Assembly: GCF_014200575.1 (NCBI RefSeq)
Contig: NZ_JACHBZ010000018.1
Coordinates: forward strand, 62,001-126,000
Source of the DNA: Mucilaginibacter saanensis
GTDB taxonomy: Bacteria > Bacteroidota > Bacteroidia > Sphingobacteriales > Sphingobacteriaceae
Direction: 5' to 3'
Length of the DNA: 64,000 nucleotides
Shown one piece after another: positions 26,554 through 36,383 of this stretch. The first letter of the stretch is position 1. Each line of letters starts with the position of its first letter. Position numbers and translations under genes: made by a program. A model generated the notes under the pieces. It was not told the DNA's origin and ran no database searches. It worked only from the letters and a program-made list of their open reading frames with translations.

Positions 26554-27861
26554 ATGAAGCGGTATTTTCCTTTCCTGATAATTCTTATAATTTTATCACT
26601 CACTTTTATTTTTCCGTCCGTAGAATTTAAAAACTCGGGCCATCCTAATTTTAATACAGGTGATATTGCCTGGATGTTGATGTCTACAGCCCTTGTATTG
26701 ATCATGACCCCCGGTCTTGCTTTCTTTTACGGCGGTATGGTTAATAAGAAAAATGTAATATCAACCATGCTGCAGAGTATTGTTTGTATGGTTATTATTA
26801 CGGTAATGTGGGGCATATTTGGCTTTAGCCTTGCCTTTGGCGATAGTTTTCATGGCTTTATAGGTAATCCTGCAACTTATTTTATGATGAAGGGGATGCT
26901 GGGTAACGCTACCTGGAAAGCAGCACCAACTATACCATTGTTGCTATTTGCCATGTATCAGCTAAAATTCGCAATTATTACTCCTGCGCTTATTACAGGA
27001 GCATTTGCCGAGCGTATCAGGTTTAACTCCTATATCATATTCCTTTGCCTTTTTTCTGTCTTTATATTTTCGCCGCTGGCGCATTGTACCTGGCATCCGG
27101 ATGGCATACTGGCCAAATTAGGTGTGCTTGACTTTGCCGGTGGCACGGTAGTACACATGTCTGCCGGATGGGCGGCGCTTGCTTCGGCATTGTATTTAAA
27201 GCGCCGTAACGAGGCCAACCATGCTCCTGCACGTATAACTTATGTAATGATAGGTACAGGGTTGTTATGGTTTGGCTGGTTCGGTTTTAACGCAGGCTCG
27301 GCATTTGGTGCCAATGCATTAGCAGTTACGGCATTAGCCACAAGCACAACAGCATCAGCAGCAGGCGGTATTACCTGGATATTTTTTGACATGCTGCGCG
27401 GACGCAAACCTTCGGCAATGGGTACCTGTATAGGTGCTGTAGTTGGTTTGGTAGCCATTACACCTGCGGCAGGTTATGTTACCGTACCTCACTCGCTTGC
27501 TATAGGTATTATATCGGCCGTCATCAGTAACCTGGTGGTAGAATGGCGCACCCGTACTTCTATTGATGATACACTTGATGTATTCCCTTGTCATGGTGTG
27601 GGCGGTATGGTAGGTATGATGCTTACCGGGGTTTTTGCTAATCAACATGTAAATGCAGGTAATACTACCGGCAATGGCTTGTTCTTTGGCGAAACTCATT
27701 TATTCCTGGTTCAGTTGGTAGCACTTATTGGTGTATCTATATTTTCTTTCTTCGGCTCGTTGCTGTTGCTTAAGATTACCGATATGATATCGCCGCTAAG
27801 GGTTTCTGCTGAAGACGAAATATTAGGCCTGGATATTAGCCAGCACGGCGAAAGATTATAA
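26554..27861 (+). CDS. amt: Ammonium transporter, Amt family
   Basis: The 435-residue membrane protein conducts ammonium/ammonia. It has an N-terminal hydrophobic leader, the signature ALVLIMTPGLAFFYGGMVNK, and the two pore histidines in GGTVVHMSAG and CHGVGGMVG, all in the usual positions. GlnK-type regulators normally adjoin amt, but none is found here within the window; the gene is preceded by a gap after nuoN and followed by a terminator, so it is monocistronic. The N-terminal stretch MKRYFPFLIILIILSLTFIF may be a signal peptide, as in other Amt proteins. Confidence 0.93.
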   Translation: MKRYFPFLIILIILSLTFIFPSVEFKNSGHPNFNTGDIAWMLMSTALVLIMTPGLAFFYGGMVNKKNVISTMLQSIVCMVIITVMWGIFGFSLAFGDSFHGFIGNPATYFMMKGMLGNATWKAAPTIPLLLFAMYQLKFAIITPALITGAFAERIRFNSYIIFLCLFSVFIFSPLAHCTWHPDGILAKLGVLDFAGGTVVHMSAGWAALASALYLKRRNEANHAPARITYVMIGTGLLWFGWFGFNAGSAFGANALAVTALATSTTASAAGGITWIFFDMLRGRKPSAMGTCIGAVVGLVAITPAAGYVTVPHSLAIGIISAVISNLVVEWRTRTSIDDTLDVFPCHGVGGMVGMMLTGVFANQHVNAGNTTGNGLFFGETHLFLVQLVALIGVSIFSFFGSLLLLKITDMISPLRVSAEDEILGLDISQHGERL

Positions 27862-27895
27862 AATCGAATTTCAAACCAATTAACTATACCTGAAA

Positions 27896-27923
27896 GTCCG
27901 GCTGCAAAGCCGGATTTTTTTTG
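27896..27923 (+). terminator. Intrinsic terminator after amt
   Basis: Stem TCCGGCT/AGCCGGA (27897-27903 with 27908-27914), GCAA tetraloop, eight U residues. Confidence 0.9.
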
Positions 27924-28065
27924 TTTAAGCCGCTAAAGAAATTTCGGAACAAGCAAATAAGAATCAGGGAAACGAGGTGATGTAGTTAAACGATTTGTAT
28001 TTTTATTTGTCTAACTATTTAGCAGGAGCTTTCACGGCTGGTGTTGTTTCAGACTCTTTAATATT

Positions 28066-28689
28066 ATGGATCTGTTTTCAGATAATCAGTTAAACATATT
28101 TGATACCCATCACAACCTTTTACCTTTTGATGGTGAGGTTTTTTTGTACCCTAATTTTTACCAGGAAGATGGTGTTTATGATCTGTTTGAAGAACTGAAA
28201 CATTCTATACTCTGGAAACAGGACAAAATGAAAATTTACGGTCGGCAAGTAAACTTCCCGCGTTTAACATCCTGGTATGCCGATAACGATAAAACCTATA
28301 CCTATTCGGGTGTAGTAAATACGCCAATACCCTTTACTCCGCTGTTGCTCAAACTAAAACAGGCCGCAGAAACCCAGTGCGGTAAGCAATTTAACTCGGC
28401 GTTGCTTAATTTTTACCGCAATGGAGAGGACAGCATGGGCTGGCATAGTGATGACGAAAAGGAATTAAGCGGAAACCCAGTGATCGCGTCGGCCTCGTTT
28501 GGTGCTACGCGTACTTTTCAGTTTAAACATAAAGAGCAAAAAAACGCCAAGACATCTGTTGCGCTTAGTAATGGCAGTTTGTTAATTATGCAGGGGCAAA
28601 CGCAGCATCACTGGTTACACCAGGTGCCCAAAACCACCAGGCAACCGGGGCAACGTATCAACATTACATTCAGAGATATTAAATATTGA
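28066..28689 (+). CDS. AlkB-like alpha-ketoglutarate-dependent dioxygenase
   Basis: The 207-residue enzyme fits the AlkB/ALKBH2 type of oxidative DNA repair dioxygenases that demethylate 1-methyladenine and 3-methylcytosine. Iron ligands His127 and Asp129 (GWHSDD) and His185 (HWLHQVPK) are visible, with the 2-oxoglutarate binding RINITFR at about 197-203. The DNA-base pocket region PRLTSWYAD is present. It stands alone, with about 200 bases on each side. Confidence 0.9.
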   Translation: MDLFSDNQLNIFDTHHNLLPFDGEVFLYPNFYQEDGVYDLFEELKHSILWKQDKMKIYGRQVNFPRLTSWYADNDKTYTYSGVVNTPIPFTPLLLKLKQAAETQCGKQFNSALLNFYRNGEDSMGWHSDDEKELSGNPVIASASFGATRTFQFKHKEQKNAKTSVALSNGSLLIMQGQTQHHWLHQVPKTTRQPGQRINITFRDIKY

Positions 28690-28893
28690 GATATTTGAAC
28701 TGGGTTGAGATTAAATAGATTTTTAAGATGACATTGATTTAAATTCAATAAATAATGTAATCCATGCGAAAAATCAGACGAATAATGAAGCCCGAATCAC
28801 TATTCAGGTGTACAAAAAATTAACGTTAAGCTAACTTATCCACAAACTACGGTTTAATGACAATTAGTATAGCCGGAGTTATGTAATAAATGA

Positions 28894-28901
28894 TACCTTT
28901 G
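28894..28901 (+). promoter_or_regulatory. Candidate -7 box for purF (TACCTTTG)
   Basis: Exact TANNTTTG match, ending 17 bases before the purF ATG. Confidence 0.5.
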
Positions 28902-28918
28902 CAGCCTCATTCCAAATC

Positions 28919-30826
28919 ATGAGCGATCAGATTAAACATGAATGCGGTGTGGCGTTTATCCGCTTATTAAAGCCACTATCTTATTATCAGAAAAAGTACG
29001 GAACAGCTCTGTACGGCCTGAACAAACTTTACCTTTTAATGGAGAAACAACACAACCGGGGCCAGGATGGCGCAGGCGTTGCAACCATTAAACTGGATAT
29101 TGAGCCAGGCAAAAGATACATAAGCCGACATCGGTCAATGGCTTCAAATGCCGTTGCTGACATTTTTGAATACATCCAGAAGAAATTTGCGGATATTCAG
29201 AAAGAAACCCCCGAAAAACTTGCCGATACCGAATGGCTTAAAGAGCATGTGAGCTTTACTGGTGAGGTTTTACTTGGGCACCTGCGTTATGGTACCCATG
29301 GTAAAAACAGCATCGAAAGCTGCCATCCGTTTTTAAGACAGAACAACTGGCAAACCCGTAACCTGGTTATAGCAGGTAACTTCAACATGACCAATGTTGA
29401 TGAACTGTTACAACAGCTTTATGATCTGGGTCAGCATCCTAAGGAAAAAGCAGATACCATTACAGTGCTCGAAAAAATGGGACACTTTATTGATACTGAA
29501 AATCAGGGACTGTTTGATCAGTATAAACGCGAGGGACTGGACGATAACGTGGAGATCAGCAAGCTGATAGCTAACGATATGGATGTAGCTAAAATACTCC
29601 GTAAATCGGCCAAGAACTGGGATGGTGGTTATACTATTGCCGGTATATTGGGTCATGGCGATGCTTTTGTAATGCGTGATCCGGTAGGTATCAGACCAGC
29701 ATTTTATTATTACAATGATGAAATAGTGGTTGCCGCCTCAGAGCGCCCGGCTATCCAAACCGCGTTTAACGTTCCGATTGAAGATATTAAAGAGATACGC
29801 CCCGGCCATGCTTTAATTGTTAAAAAGAACGGTAAAATAACTGAGGATATGTTTAGCGAGCCAAAGGAAAAAAAGGCCTGTTCATTTGAACGGATCTATT
29901 TTTCAAGAGGGAGCGATGCATCTATCTATCGCGAGCGTAAGCAATTAGGCAGACTGCTTTGCCCTCAAATATTGAATGCGGTTGATAATGATATTAAAAA
30001 TACCGTATTTTCATATATCCCTAACACAGCAGAAGTTGCCTTTTATGGTATGGTTGAGGGGGTGCATAAATACGTTAAAAAATACCAGCGCGATAAGTTA
30101 CTGAACCGTGCCGATAAGATAAGTGAAGAGGAATTAACTGAGGTATTACAGCTTGCCCCAAGGGTTGAAAAGATTGCCATTAAGGATGTGAAGCTGCGTA
30201 CCTTTATTACCCAGGATGCAGACCGCAGCGAAATGGTAGCCCACGTTTATGATACCACTTATGGTTTAATAAAAAGGGACACTGATACGTTGGTGGTACT
30301 GGACGACTCTATTGTACGTGGTACTACGCTAAAACAAAGTATCCTGAAAATACTGGACAGGCTTGGCCCTAAAAAGGTAGTGGTTGTTTCTTCGGCTCCG
30401 CAAATCCGTTACCCGGATTGTTATGGTATTGACATGTCACGCATGGGTGAGTTTGTTGCTTTTGAAGCCGCTATCAGCCTGTTGAAAGAAATGAAGCGTG
30501 AAGATATCATTTTGGATGTTTATCAAAAATGTAAGGATAGCGCAAGTTTGCCTAAAGAAGAGGTTACTAACTATGTAAAAGCTATTTATGAGCTGTTTAC
30601 TGATCAGGAAATTTCAGATCGTATAGCACAGATCATTACGCCTAAAGAGATCAAATGTAAGGTTGAGGTGTTATACCAAACACTTGATAACCTGCACATA
30701 GCCTGTCCAGATCATACCGGCGACTGGTATTTCAGTGGTGATTATCCGACCCCGGGTGGTAACAAGGTGGTTAACCGCGCCTTTGTTAACTGGATGGAAG
30801 GTAAAAACCAAAGGGCTTACATGTAA
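28919..30826 (+). CDS. purF: Amidophosphoribosyltransferase, long Bacteroidota form
   Basis: This class-II glutamine amidotransferase/PRTase makes phosphoribosylamine, the first step of purine synthesis. The 635-residue protein is longer than the usual PurF (about 470-510). The glutaminase nucleophile is Cys9 (KHECGVAFIRL), so an eight-residue propeptide would be removed. The NTN domain shows HNRGQDGAGVATIK and GHLRYGTHG; the PRTase motif is VVLDDSIVRGTTL. Extra length lies in loops of the glutaminase domain (about 70-110 and 150-200) and a C-terminal extension ending AYM. Bacteroidota genomes often hold this long form beside a standard PurF, so it may have another acceptor; purF is used here as a family symbol. 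Confidence 0.85.
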   Translation: MSDQIKHECGVAFIRLLKPLSYYQKKYGTALYGLNKLYLLMEKQHNRGQDGAGVATIKLDIEPGKRYISRHRSMASNAVADIFEYIQKKFADIQKETPEKLADTEWLKEHVSFTGEVLLGHLRYGTHGKNSIESCHPFLRQNNWQTRNLVIAGNFNMTNVDELLQQLYDLGQHPKEKADTITVLEKMGHFIDTENQGLFDQYKREGLDDNVEISKLIANDMDVAKILRKSAKNWDGGYTIAGILGHGDAFVMRDPVGIRPAFYYYNDEIVVAASERPAIQTAFNVPIEDIKEIRPGHALIVKKNGKITEDMFSEPKEKKACSFERIYFSRGSDASIYRERKQLGRLLCPQILNAVDNDIKNTVFSYIPNTAEVAFYGMVEGVHKYVKKYQRDKLLNRADKISEEELTEVLQLAPRVEKIAIKDVKLRTFITQDADRSEMVAHVYDTTYGLIKRDTDTLVVLDDSIVRGTTLKQSILKILDRLGPKKVVVVSSAPQIRYPDCYGIDMSRMGEFVAFEAAISLLKEMKREDIILDVYQKCKDSASLPKEEVTNYVKAIYELFTDQEISDRIAQIITPKEIKCKVEVLYQTLDNLHIACPDHTGDWYFSGDYPTPGGNKVVNRAFVNWMEGKNQRAYM

Positions 30827-30863
30827 TTTCCCTAGTCCGTAGAAGCGGGAATATAATACTTAA

Positions 30864-30893
30864 GGCGATGGATTTAATCCATCGCCTTTTTTT
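30864..30893 (+). terminator. Intrinsic terminator after purF
   Basis: Stem GGCGATGGAT/ATCCATCGCC (30864-30873 with 30877-30886), TTA loop, seven U residues. Confidence 0.92.
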
Positions 30894-30924
30894 GTGCTGA
30901 TAATCTTTAAATTAGGTGTTAATT

Positions 30925-31413
30925 ATGAGATCGAAATTTAGTTATTCATCTTACCTGGTAGCCATCGGTGCTTTCTTGTTGCCATTAATATTGGTAATGA
31001 GCTTATTGAAAAATGGATTAAAATCTGATACGCCAATAGGTTTGTTTGTCATCATTTGTTTGTTTTTCTTATTTATTTGGATTTGGATGTTTTTTGGTGA
31101 ATTGCGCACAAAAATTATTAAGATTGAGAGGGAAAATGAAAACGTTATCGTAAGGAGATATTTGGGGATTGGCAACTCTAAACATTATAACTTATTGGAC
31201 ATATCTGGTTTTAAAACATCCGTTCTGTCTTCAAAAGGAGGTAGTTATGAATATTTGTATTTAATGATGGATAATAAAAAAGTGGCTAAGCTTTCTGCTT
31301 TTTACCATAGTAACTATAAAGAGTTAAAAAGTCATGTAGTAACTATGGGTATCAAAAATATAGGATTTGAACAGTTTAGTAACGTTCAGGAATTAAAAGA
31401 TATCTTTAATTAA
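30925..31413 (+). CDS. Two-helix membrane protein with PH-like tail, hypothetical
   Basis: I do not recognise the family. From ATG 30925 the protein has 162 residues, with two transmembrane helices near the N-terminus (about 12-31 and 40-60) and a soluble C-terminal part (KIIKIERENENVIVRRYLGI, then a YLYLMMDNKKVAKLSAF strand pair) that resembles the bacterial PH-like domains found after paired helices. A GTG at 30916 is also in frame but gives only three extra residues. It is alone between a terminator and a convergent LysE gene. Confidence 0.7.
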   Translation: MRSKFSYSSYLVAIGAFLLPLILVMSLLKNGLKSDTPIGLFVIICLFFLFIWIWMFFGELRTKIIKIERENENVIVRRYLGIGNSKHYNLLDISGFKTSVLSSKGGSYEYLYLMMDNKKVAKLSAFYHSNYKELKSHVVTMGIKNIGFEQFSNVQELKDIFN

Positions 31414-31444
31414 TAATTACGGATAAGCTTGTTTTATTAGTGCT

Positions 31445-32101
31445 TTACGAAACCGCTGGTGCCGAAAATATAAAATGGGTAACCAGCTTATCTAATAATA
31501 TCAGAGAGGCAATAATGAGGGCTATACCGGCAACCTCGTTAAGACGGTGTACCAGTTTAACTGATATTTTGTCGCGCAGTTTATTGGCGTAAAAGGCTTT
31601 GGTGGTGTCCATGCCAAATTGCACTATTAATACGGTGGCAAACATTACGGCAATTTTAAATGAGCGATGGGCTACCCCTTCATGAAAAACGGTACTTGCG
31701 GTACCGATAACAGTTATCCAATGAAATAATAGGGTAGGGTTAAAAATGCACATCAGAAATCCCTTTAAAAAATAGCCTGCACGATTAATACCCGATGGTA
31801 CCTTGTTTTCGTAGTTAACCTCGGCTTTCTTAAACAGATAGTACACGCCTACGGTAAAAAGTATCACGCTGCCAACAACGCCGGCTATGGTTTTGGAATG
31901 GTTTGAAATATCAAAATATTGTGAACCAAATAAAATGGCACCTACAAAAACAACATCGCTGCAAACCACACCAAGGGCAAGGGCAACGCCGGCATGAAAA
32001 CCCTTTTCAATGCTGGTTTTAATAAGAGCAAAAAAGACCGGGCCTGTAAGAAACGTCAGCACTAATCCAATCCCTATTCCCGAAATAATAGCTTCTATCA
32101 T
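31445..32101 (-). CDS. LysE family amino-acid exporter
   Basis: The 218-residue membrane protein has about six helices and the LysE/RhtB start IGIGLVLTFLTGPVFFALIK, with HAGVALALGVVCSDVVFV as the second conserved helix. These proteins export amino acids or related compounds. It is transcribed toward the PH-like gene and away from the sugar transporter, so it forms its own unit. The substrate cannot be assigned. Confidence 0.87.
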   Translation of the reverse strand: MIEAIISGIGIGLVLTFLTGPVFFALIKTSIEKGFHAGVALALGVVCSDVVFVGAILFGSQYFDISNHSKTIAGVVGSVILFTVGVYYLFKKAEVNYENKVPSGINRAGYFLKGFLMCIFNPTLLFHWITVIGTASTVFHEGVAHRSFKIAVMFATVLIVQFGMDTTKAFYANKLRDKISVKLVHRLNEVAGIALIIASLILLDKLVTHFIFSAPAVS

Positions 32102-32271
32102 TATTTAGGCTTTTGTTCTGAATTTTGAACAATGCGAATATGCAATTTTATCTCTTAAACAACGAAACTTAAAATTGTGATTTATTTAATTTGAAAAAGT
32201 ATAGGAACATTTACAAAAAATGGATTATGTTTATTGATTCAAAAAAATATCCCGAATAACTAAACTTAAAA

Positions 32272-33906
32272 ATGGAACAAAACGACAAAAAAAATTACAG
32301 CTCGGCATTATACACGCTGATCACTGTATTTTTCTTCTGGGGCTTTTTAGCTGCATCAAACGGTATCTTCATCCCATTCTGTAAAACACACTTTCATTTA
32401 ACCCAATTTGAATCTCAATTAATAGATTTTACCTTTTACGGAGGATATTTTATTGGTTCATTGATACTCTATTTTGCGTCACAAGCCAGCAAGGTGGATA
32501 TTATGAACAAATTAGGCTATAAAAATGGTATTATATTAGGTTTAATAATATCAGCAGTAGGTGCCCTTGGTATGATACCGGCAGTTGCCAGCGGAGCTTT
32601 CGGATTAATATTGGCAGTTTTCTTTATTATAGCAATTGGTTTTTCATTACAACAAACAGCTGCAAACCCATTTGTGGTTGCCTTAGGGCCAGCAGAGAGC
32701 GGTTCAAACCGTTTAAATTTTGCAGGTAGTGTTAATAACATTGGCGCGCTTTTAGGACCTATTGTGGTGAGTGTGGTGTTGTTTGGTTCTGCATCGGCCA
32801 AAACAGCTGCCTCTGAAGTTAAAATATCATCAATTAATAACCTTTACTATATGCTTGCAGCCTTATTTATAGCTGTAGCCATATTCTTTTGGTTCTCAAA
32901 CCTGCCAAAGGTTACCAGCGATGAAAAAATTGAATCAAGCAAAAAGGCAAATGTCCCGCTTTTTGTAATGTTTTTGGCCTTTTGTTTAATATTGGCAGCT
33001 GATCCTTTAAGTGCCGCTATTCATATTCCAAGCCAATACTTTGTATATGCGTCGCTGGCCATTATTGTGTTAACGTTGGTAGGGACCATTTTCGCGGCAA
33101 AAGGCAGCAAAGAGGGTTGGGGAGCTATGCAATATCCTCAGTTAATTTTAGGCATGCTGGCCATATTTACTTATGTAGGTACTGAGGTAACTATTCAAAG
33201 TAACATGGGTTCATTATTAAAAACACCTGAGTTTGGGTCATTTAATGAGTCGGACATTGCACCTTATATTTCATTATACTGGGGTAGCTTAATGATTGGT
33301 CGTTTTGCAGGCTCTATTGGTGCTTTTGATCTTTCAAAAACAACCAAATACATCTTGTACATTATTGTTCCGTTTTTGGCATTCGGCATTGTATTATTAG
33401 TAAATGCAATTACCGGAGTAAACGTGAGCAACCTTTATACTTATGCTGTTTGCGTAGCGGTGCTTATTGTGGCTTTCTTTATCGGCCAGCAAAAACCAAC
33501 ACGTACGTTATCAGTACTGGGTTTATTAGGTGTAGCCTTTATTTTAATTGGTTTATTTACCACAGGTAAAGTGGCAACATTTGCATTTATCAGCGGTGGT
33601 TTATGCTGCTCAATTATGTGGCCATCTATATTCTCATTAGCTATCACCGGCTTGGGCAAATACACCAGCCAGGGGTCGGCTTTCCTTATCATGATGATCC
33701 TGGGTGGGTCTATCATTCCACCGTTGCAAGGTAAAATTGCCGACGGTGCCAATAACATTGTTCCGGGAATGAGCGGTATTCACTTCTCTTATATTGTACC
33801 GGTAATAGGATTTGCCTACCTTGCTTATTTTGCTTGGAAAGTAAGCCGCGAATTACGCAGCCAGGGTATTGACCTTGACCACGTTGAAGTAAAAGGCGGA
33901 CATTAA
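32272..33906 (+). CDS. FHS-family MFS sugar:proton symporter, FucP-like, enlarged
   Basis: The protein resembles the L-fucose/glucose-galactose H+ symporter family (FHS): [19 protein letters not shown] in helix 1 and [20 protein letters not shown] around helix 4 are family marks. With 544 residues it is about 100 longer than FucP (438). I count about 16 hydrophobic segments, extra pairs lying after the sixth helix (about 228-280) and near 385-425. Substrate not predictable; Bacteroidota FHS transporters of this size are usually annotated as sugar MFS transporters. Confidence 0.85.
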   Translation: MEQNDKKNYSSALYTLITVFFFWGFLAASNGIFIPFCKTHFHLTQFESQLIDFTFYGGYFIGSLILYFASQASKVDIMNKLGYKNGIILGLIISAVGALGMIPAVASGAFGLILAVFFIIAIGFSLQQTAANPFVVALGPAESGSNRLNFAGSVNNIGALLGPIVVSVVLFGSASAKTAASEVKISSINNLYYMLAALFIAVAIFFWFSNLPKVTSDEKIESSKKANVPLFVMFLAFCLILAADPLSAAIHIPSQYFVYASLAIIVLTLVGTIFAAKGSKEGWGAMQYPQLILGMLAIFTYVGTEVTIQSNMGSLLKTPEFGSFNESDIAPYISLYWGSLMIGRFAGSIGAFDLSKTTKYILYIIVPFLAFGIVLLVNAITGVNVSNLYTYAVCVAVLIVAFFIGQQKPTRTLSVLGLLGVAFILIGLFTTGKVATFAFISGGLCCSIMWPSIFSLAITGLGKYTSQGSAFLIMMILGGSIIPPLQGKIADGANNIVPGMSGIHFSYIVPVIGFAYLAYFAWKVSRELRSQGIDLDHVEVKGGH

Positions 33907-33921
33907 TATTTTTTTAACTCT

Positions 33922-33984
33922 TAGGTCATTGGGTCATTAGGTCATTTTTTATGATTTAATGACCCAATGACGTTAATGACCTAA
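33922..33984. terminator. Large AT-rich hairpin between the sugar transporter and the deaminase
   Basis: A perfect 15-bp stem (33925-33939 GTCATTGGGTCATTA with 33957-33971 TAATGACCCAATGAC) lies 18 bases after the transporter stop. Repeats of GGTCATT on the left and AATGACC on the right allow an alternative longer pairing (33921-33930 with 33975-33984). No U-tract follows directly, so terminator function is likely but not certain. Confidence 0.5.
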
Positions 33985-33994
33985 TTGTTTATTT

Positions 33995-34447
33995 ATGAAA
34001 CCAAGTTTCGATCATATTTTCATGAACCTGGCTACTGATCTGGCCAAGCGTTCACATTGTGTTAAGGCGCATGTAGGGGCTGTTTTAACGCGCGACACCC
34101 GCATCATTTCTATAGGTTATAACGGCCCGCCGTCGGGCACGCACAACTGCGATGAGGAATGGCCTGCAACCGGTTGCCCGCGCGATTCAAAAGGGAGTTG
34201 TTCGCTTGCTTTGCACGCCGAAGAGAACGCCATTTTATACGCAGTAAAGAATGGAGCCAAACTGGAAGGCGCTACGCTGTACACCACGCTATCGCCTTGT
34301 TTGCCTTGTGCCCGCCTGATATTTTCGGCCGGTATCAAGCATGTTTATTTTGATAAGTCATACGCCGAATACAAAGGCCTGACCAGCGACGAAGGGGTTG
34401 ACTTTTTAAATCACTTTGGGGTTAAGGCCGAAAAGTTTCAGGGCTGA
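33995..34447 (+). CDS. Deoxycytidylate deaminase family protein (ComEB-like)
   Basis: This 150-residue zinc enzyme deaminates dCMP to dUMP or a related substrate. It shows the CMP/dCMP deaminase motif HAEENAILY with zinc ligand His74 and catalytic Glu76, and PCLPCARLIF with Cys102 and Cys105. The extra CDEEWPATGCPRDSKGSC loop with cysteines is typical of the bacterial ComEB/dCMP deaminase subgroup. It is followed by a small cupin gene 47 bases on. Confidence 0.9.
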   Translation: MKPSFDHIFMNLATDLAKRSHCVKAHVGAVLTRDTRIISIGYNGPPSGTHNCDEEWPATGCPRDSKGSCSLALHAEENAILYAVKNGAKLEGATLYTTLSPCLPCARLIFSAGIKHVYFDKSYAEYKGLTSDEGVDFLNHFGVKAEKFQG

Positions 34448-34494
34448 GATATTTTTCCTCATTCATTCATATACATTAACAATGAAGTAACGTC

Positions 34495-34836
34495 ATGTAC
34501 AGTATACTATTTCAAACCATAGATTGGACCTCTGTTGAAAAAACAGCGCATACAGGCGAAAGCGGAACCGCTTTTTGGCAAACCCTGCAATTTGGTGGAT
34601 TAAGAATACGCATAGTTGAATACTCAGCAGGTTACTTAGCCGACCATTGGTGTCAGAAAGGACATATTGTGCAGTGTTTGGAAGGGGAGTTTGTAAGTGA
34701 ACTGCAGAATGGCGAATGCTTTACGCTCACCAAGGGGATGACCTATGTTGTATCTGATGATCTGAGCTCGCACCGGTCTGTATCAGCCAATGGGGTTAAA
34801 CTTCTTATTATCGACGGTGATTTTCTGAAGCCCTAA
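34495..34836 (+). CDS. Small single-domain cupin with DHWC motif
   Basis: The 113-residue protein is a cupin: beta strands with YSAGYLADHWCQKGHIVQCL (about 42-61), then EGEFVSELQNGECFTLTKG and the second motif DLSSHRSVSANGVKLLIID. The conserved ADHWCxKGH is the mark of a small cupin family sometimes called DHCW-motif cupins. There is no signal peptide. The metal or ligand is unknown. It may share a transcript with the deaminase. Confidence 0.75.
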   Translation: MYSILFQTIDWTSVEKTAHTGESGTAFWQTLQFGGLRIRIVEYSAGYLADHWCQKGHIVQCLEGEFVSELQNGECFTLTKGMTYVVSDDLSSHRSVSANGVKLLIIDGDFLKP

Positions 34837-34947
34837 AGTATCAACAGATTAGTTAAACTTATTTGTGATATATCATAATTGTAAAGTTTATTGAACTACT
34901 TATATGATAAAGATATTTTAGTAGATTTATAGTATAAACGATTCATT

Positions 34948-35580
34948 ATGAAGAAGTATCTGTATGCTGTTTTTACAATTTGTAGTGTTTTAATAATGGC
35001 CTGCAGCAGCGCCAGGCTGATATCCTCATGGTCGTTGCCCGGAGCCACGGCACATCAGTATAAAAAGGTGTTGGTTATTGGCCTAACAGGTGCCAAAGAC
35101 CGTGAAATAAGAGAAAGCGTTGAAAATGCAGTGGCAAAAAAAATTAATGAGTATAATATTAACGCCATAACCGCCAGCAGTAAATACGGCCCCCGTACTT
35201 TTCAGAACATGAGCGATGAAGAGGCCACTAAATTGGTAAAAGATGATGGATTTGATGGAATTATCATTTTGGCTTTACTTGATAAAAATCAGGAAGAAAA
35301 TTATACCCCGGCAAGTGTTAGCCGCACGCCTTACGCCATAGTTCGTAGCCGGTGGACAAGAAATTACCGGGTTTTGTATGACCGCGTTTATTCTCCCGGT
35401 TATTACACCACCTCCACTAATTATGAGTTAGAGGCCAATTTTTATGATGCAGATAAAAATGAACTTCAATACTCGGCCCAGGTAAGATCTTTTGATCCGG
35501 GTTCCGCTTCAGCCTTGTCTTCTGATTTTAGTAAATCTATTATTGATGATATGGTTAATAAGGGCCTTATCACAAAATAG
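34948..35580 (+). CDS. Putative lipoprotein of DUF4136 type
   Basis: The 210-residue protein has a lipoprotein signal peptide (LIMACSS, Cys19) and one soluble periplasmic domain with KKVLVIGLTGAKDREIRESV and GFDGIIILALLDKNQEENY, then a YYTTSTNYELEANFYDADKNE strand. The arrangement resembles DUF4136-type or related small lipoproteins of Bacteroidota. Preceded by AT-rich sequence. Function unknown. Confidence 0.65.
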   Translation: MKKYLYAVFTICSVLIMACSSARLISSWSLPGATAHQYKKVLVIGLTGAKDREIRESVENAVAKKINEYNINAITASSKYGPRTFQNMSDEEATKLVKDDGFDGIIILALLDKNQEENYTPASVSRTPYAIVRSRWTRNYRVLYDRVYSPGYYTTSTNYELEANFYDADKNELQYSAQVRSFDPGSASALSSDFSKSIIDDMVNKGLITK

Positions 35581-35620
35581 TGTACATGAAGTAGGTGCAC
35601 AATGAATAGGAGTTAAACGC

Positions 35621-36295
35621 TTAAAAAATAAAGGGCTTTACTTTATCCAATGCAAACTCCAGTTGCTGATCAGGGGTGAGGTTGGTATTGTCCAATATAA
35701 TGGCATCTTCGGCCCTTACAAGCGGACTTTCCTCGCGGGTGGTGTCCTGGTAGTCACGGTGTGCGATGTTCTCAAATATCTCTTCTAAGGTAATTTCAGG
35801 GTTTTTGCCAACAATTTCCTTGTAACGTCTTTCTGCCCGTACTTTAGGGTCGGCAGTCATAAATATTTTTACCTGTGCATTGGGGAAAACCGTTGTGCCA
35901 ATATCGCGCCCATCCATCACTATATTTTTAGAATGGCCCATGCGCTGTTGCTGTTTTACCATTTCTTTGCGTACCTCGCGTATGGCCGATACCTCACTTA
36001 CTTTTTCAGAAACCGGCATTAAACGGATCTCGTCAGATACCTCTTCGTCGTTAAGGGTAATATGGGTTTGATAATCTCGCGAGTGAAAGTTAAGATGAAT
36101 GTTTTTTAAAGCAGTTTTTATTTGCTCCGCGTCATGCACATCAGTATTATTCCGTAGAAAGTATAAGGCAACGGCGCGATACATCGCCCCGCTGTCAACA
36201 TAAATAAAATGAAGTTTTTTAGCTAAAGCCTTGGCCAGCGTGCTTTTACCGCATGATGAATATCCATCAATTGCTACTACAATGTTGTTGCTCAT
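35621..36295 (-). CDS. cmk: Cytidylate kinase
   Basis: Cmk phosphorylates CMP and dCMP. The 224-residue protein has the P-loop GYSSCGKSTLAKALAKKL (about 7-24), the YVDSGAMYRAVALYFL acceptor segment, and VMDGRDIGTTVFPNAQVKIF (about 125-144), all conserved. It is preceded by a TANNTTTG box and followed, convergently, by the lipoprotein gene. The PKVRAERRYKE lid segment is normal. Confidence 0.93.
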   Translation of the reverse strand: MSNNIVVAIDGYSSCGKSTLAKALAKKLHFIYVDSGAMYRAVALYFLRNNTDVHDAEQIKTALKNIHLNFHSRDYQTHITLNDEEVSDEIRLMPVSEKVSEVSAIREVRKEMVKQQQRMGHSKNIVMDGRDIGTTVFPNAQVKIFMTADPKVRAERRYKEIVGKNPEITLEEIFENIAHRDYQDTTREESPLVRAEDAIILDNTNLTPDQQLEFALDKVKPFIF

Positions 36296-36311
36296 AAACG
36301 ATACTAAAATA

Positions 36312-36319
36312 CAAAAATA
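36312..36319 (-). promoter_or_regulatory. Candidate -7 box for cmk (TATTTTTG on the minus strand)
   Basis: Exact TANNTTTG match, 17 bases upstream of the cmk ATG. Confidence 0.45.
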
Positions 36320-36383
36320 TGTGATTGATGAGCAGACGGAATAGAAGCCTGCTTGATTAAGCTTTTGTACACAAAAGCCGTGG

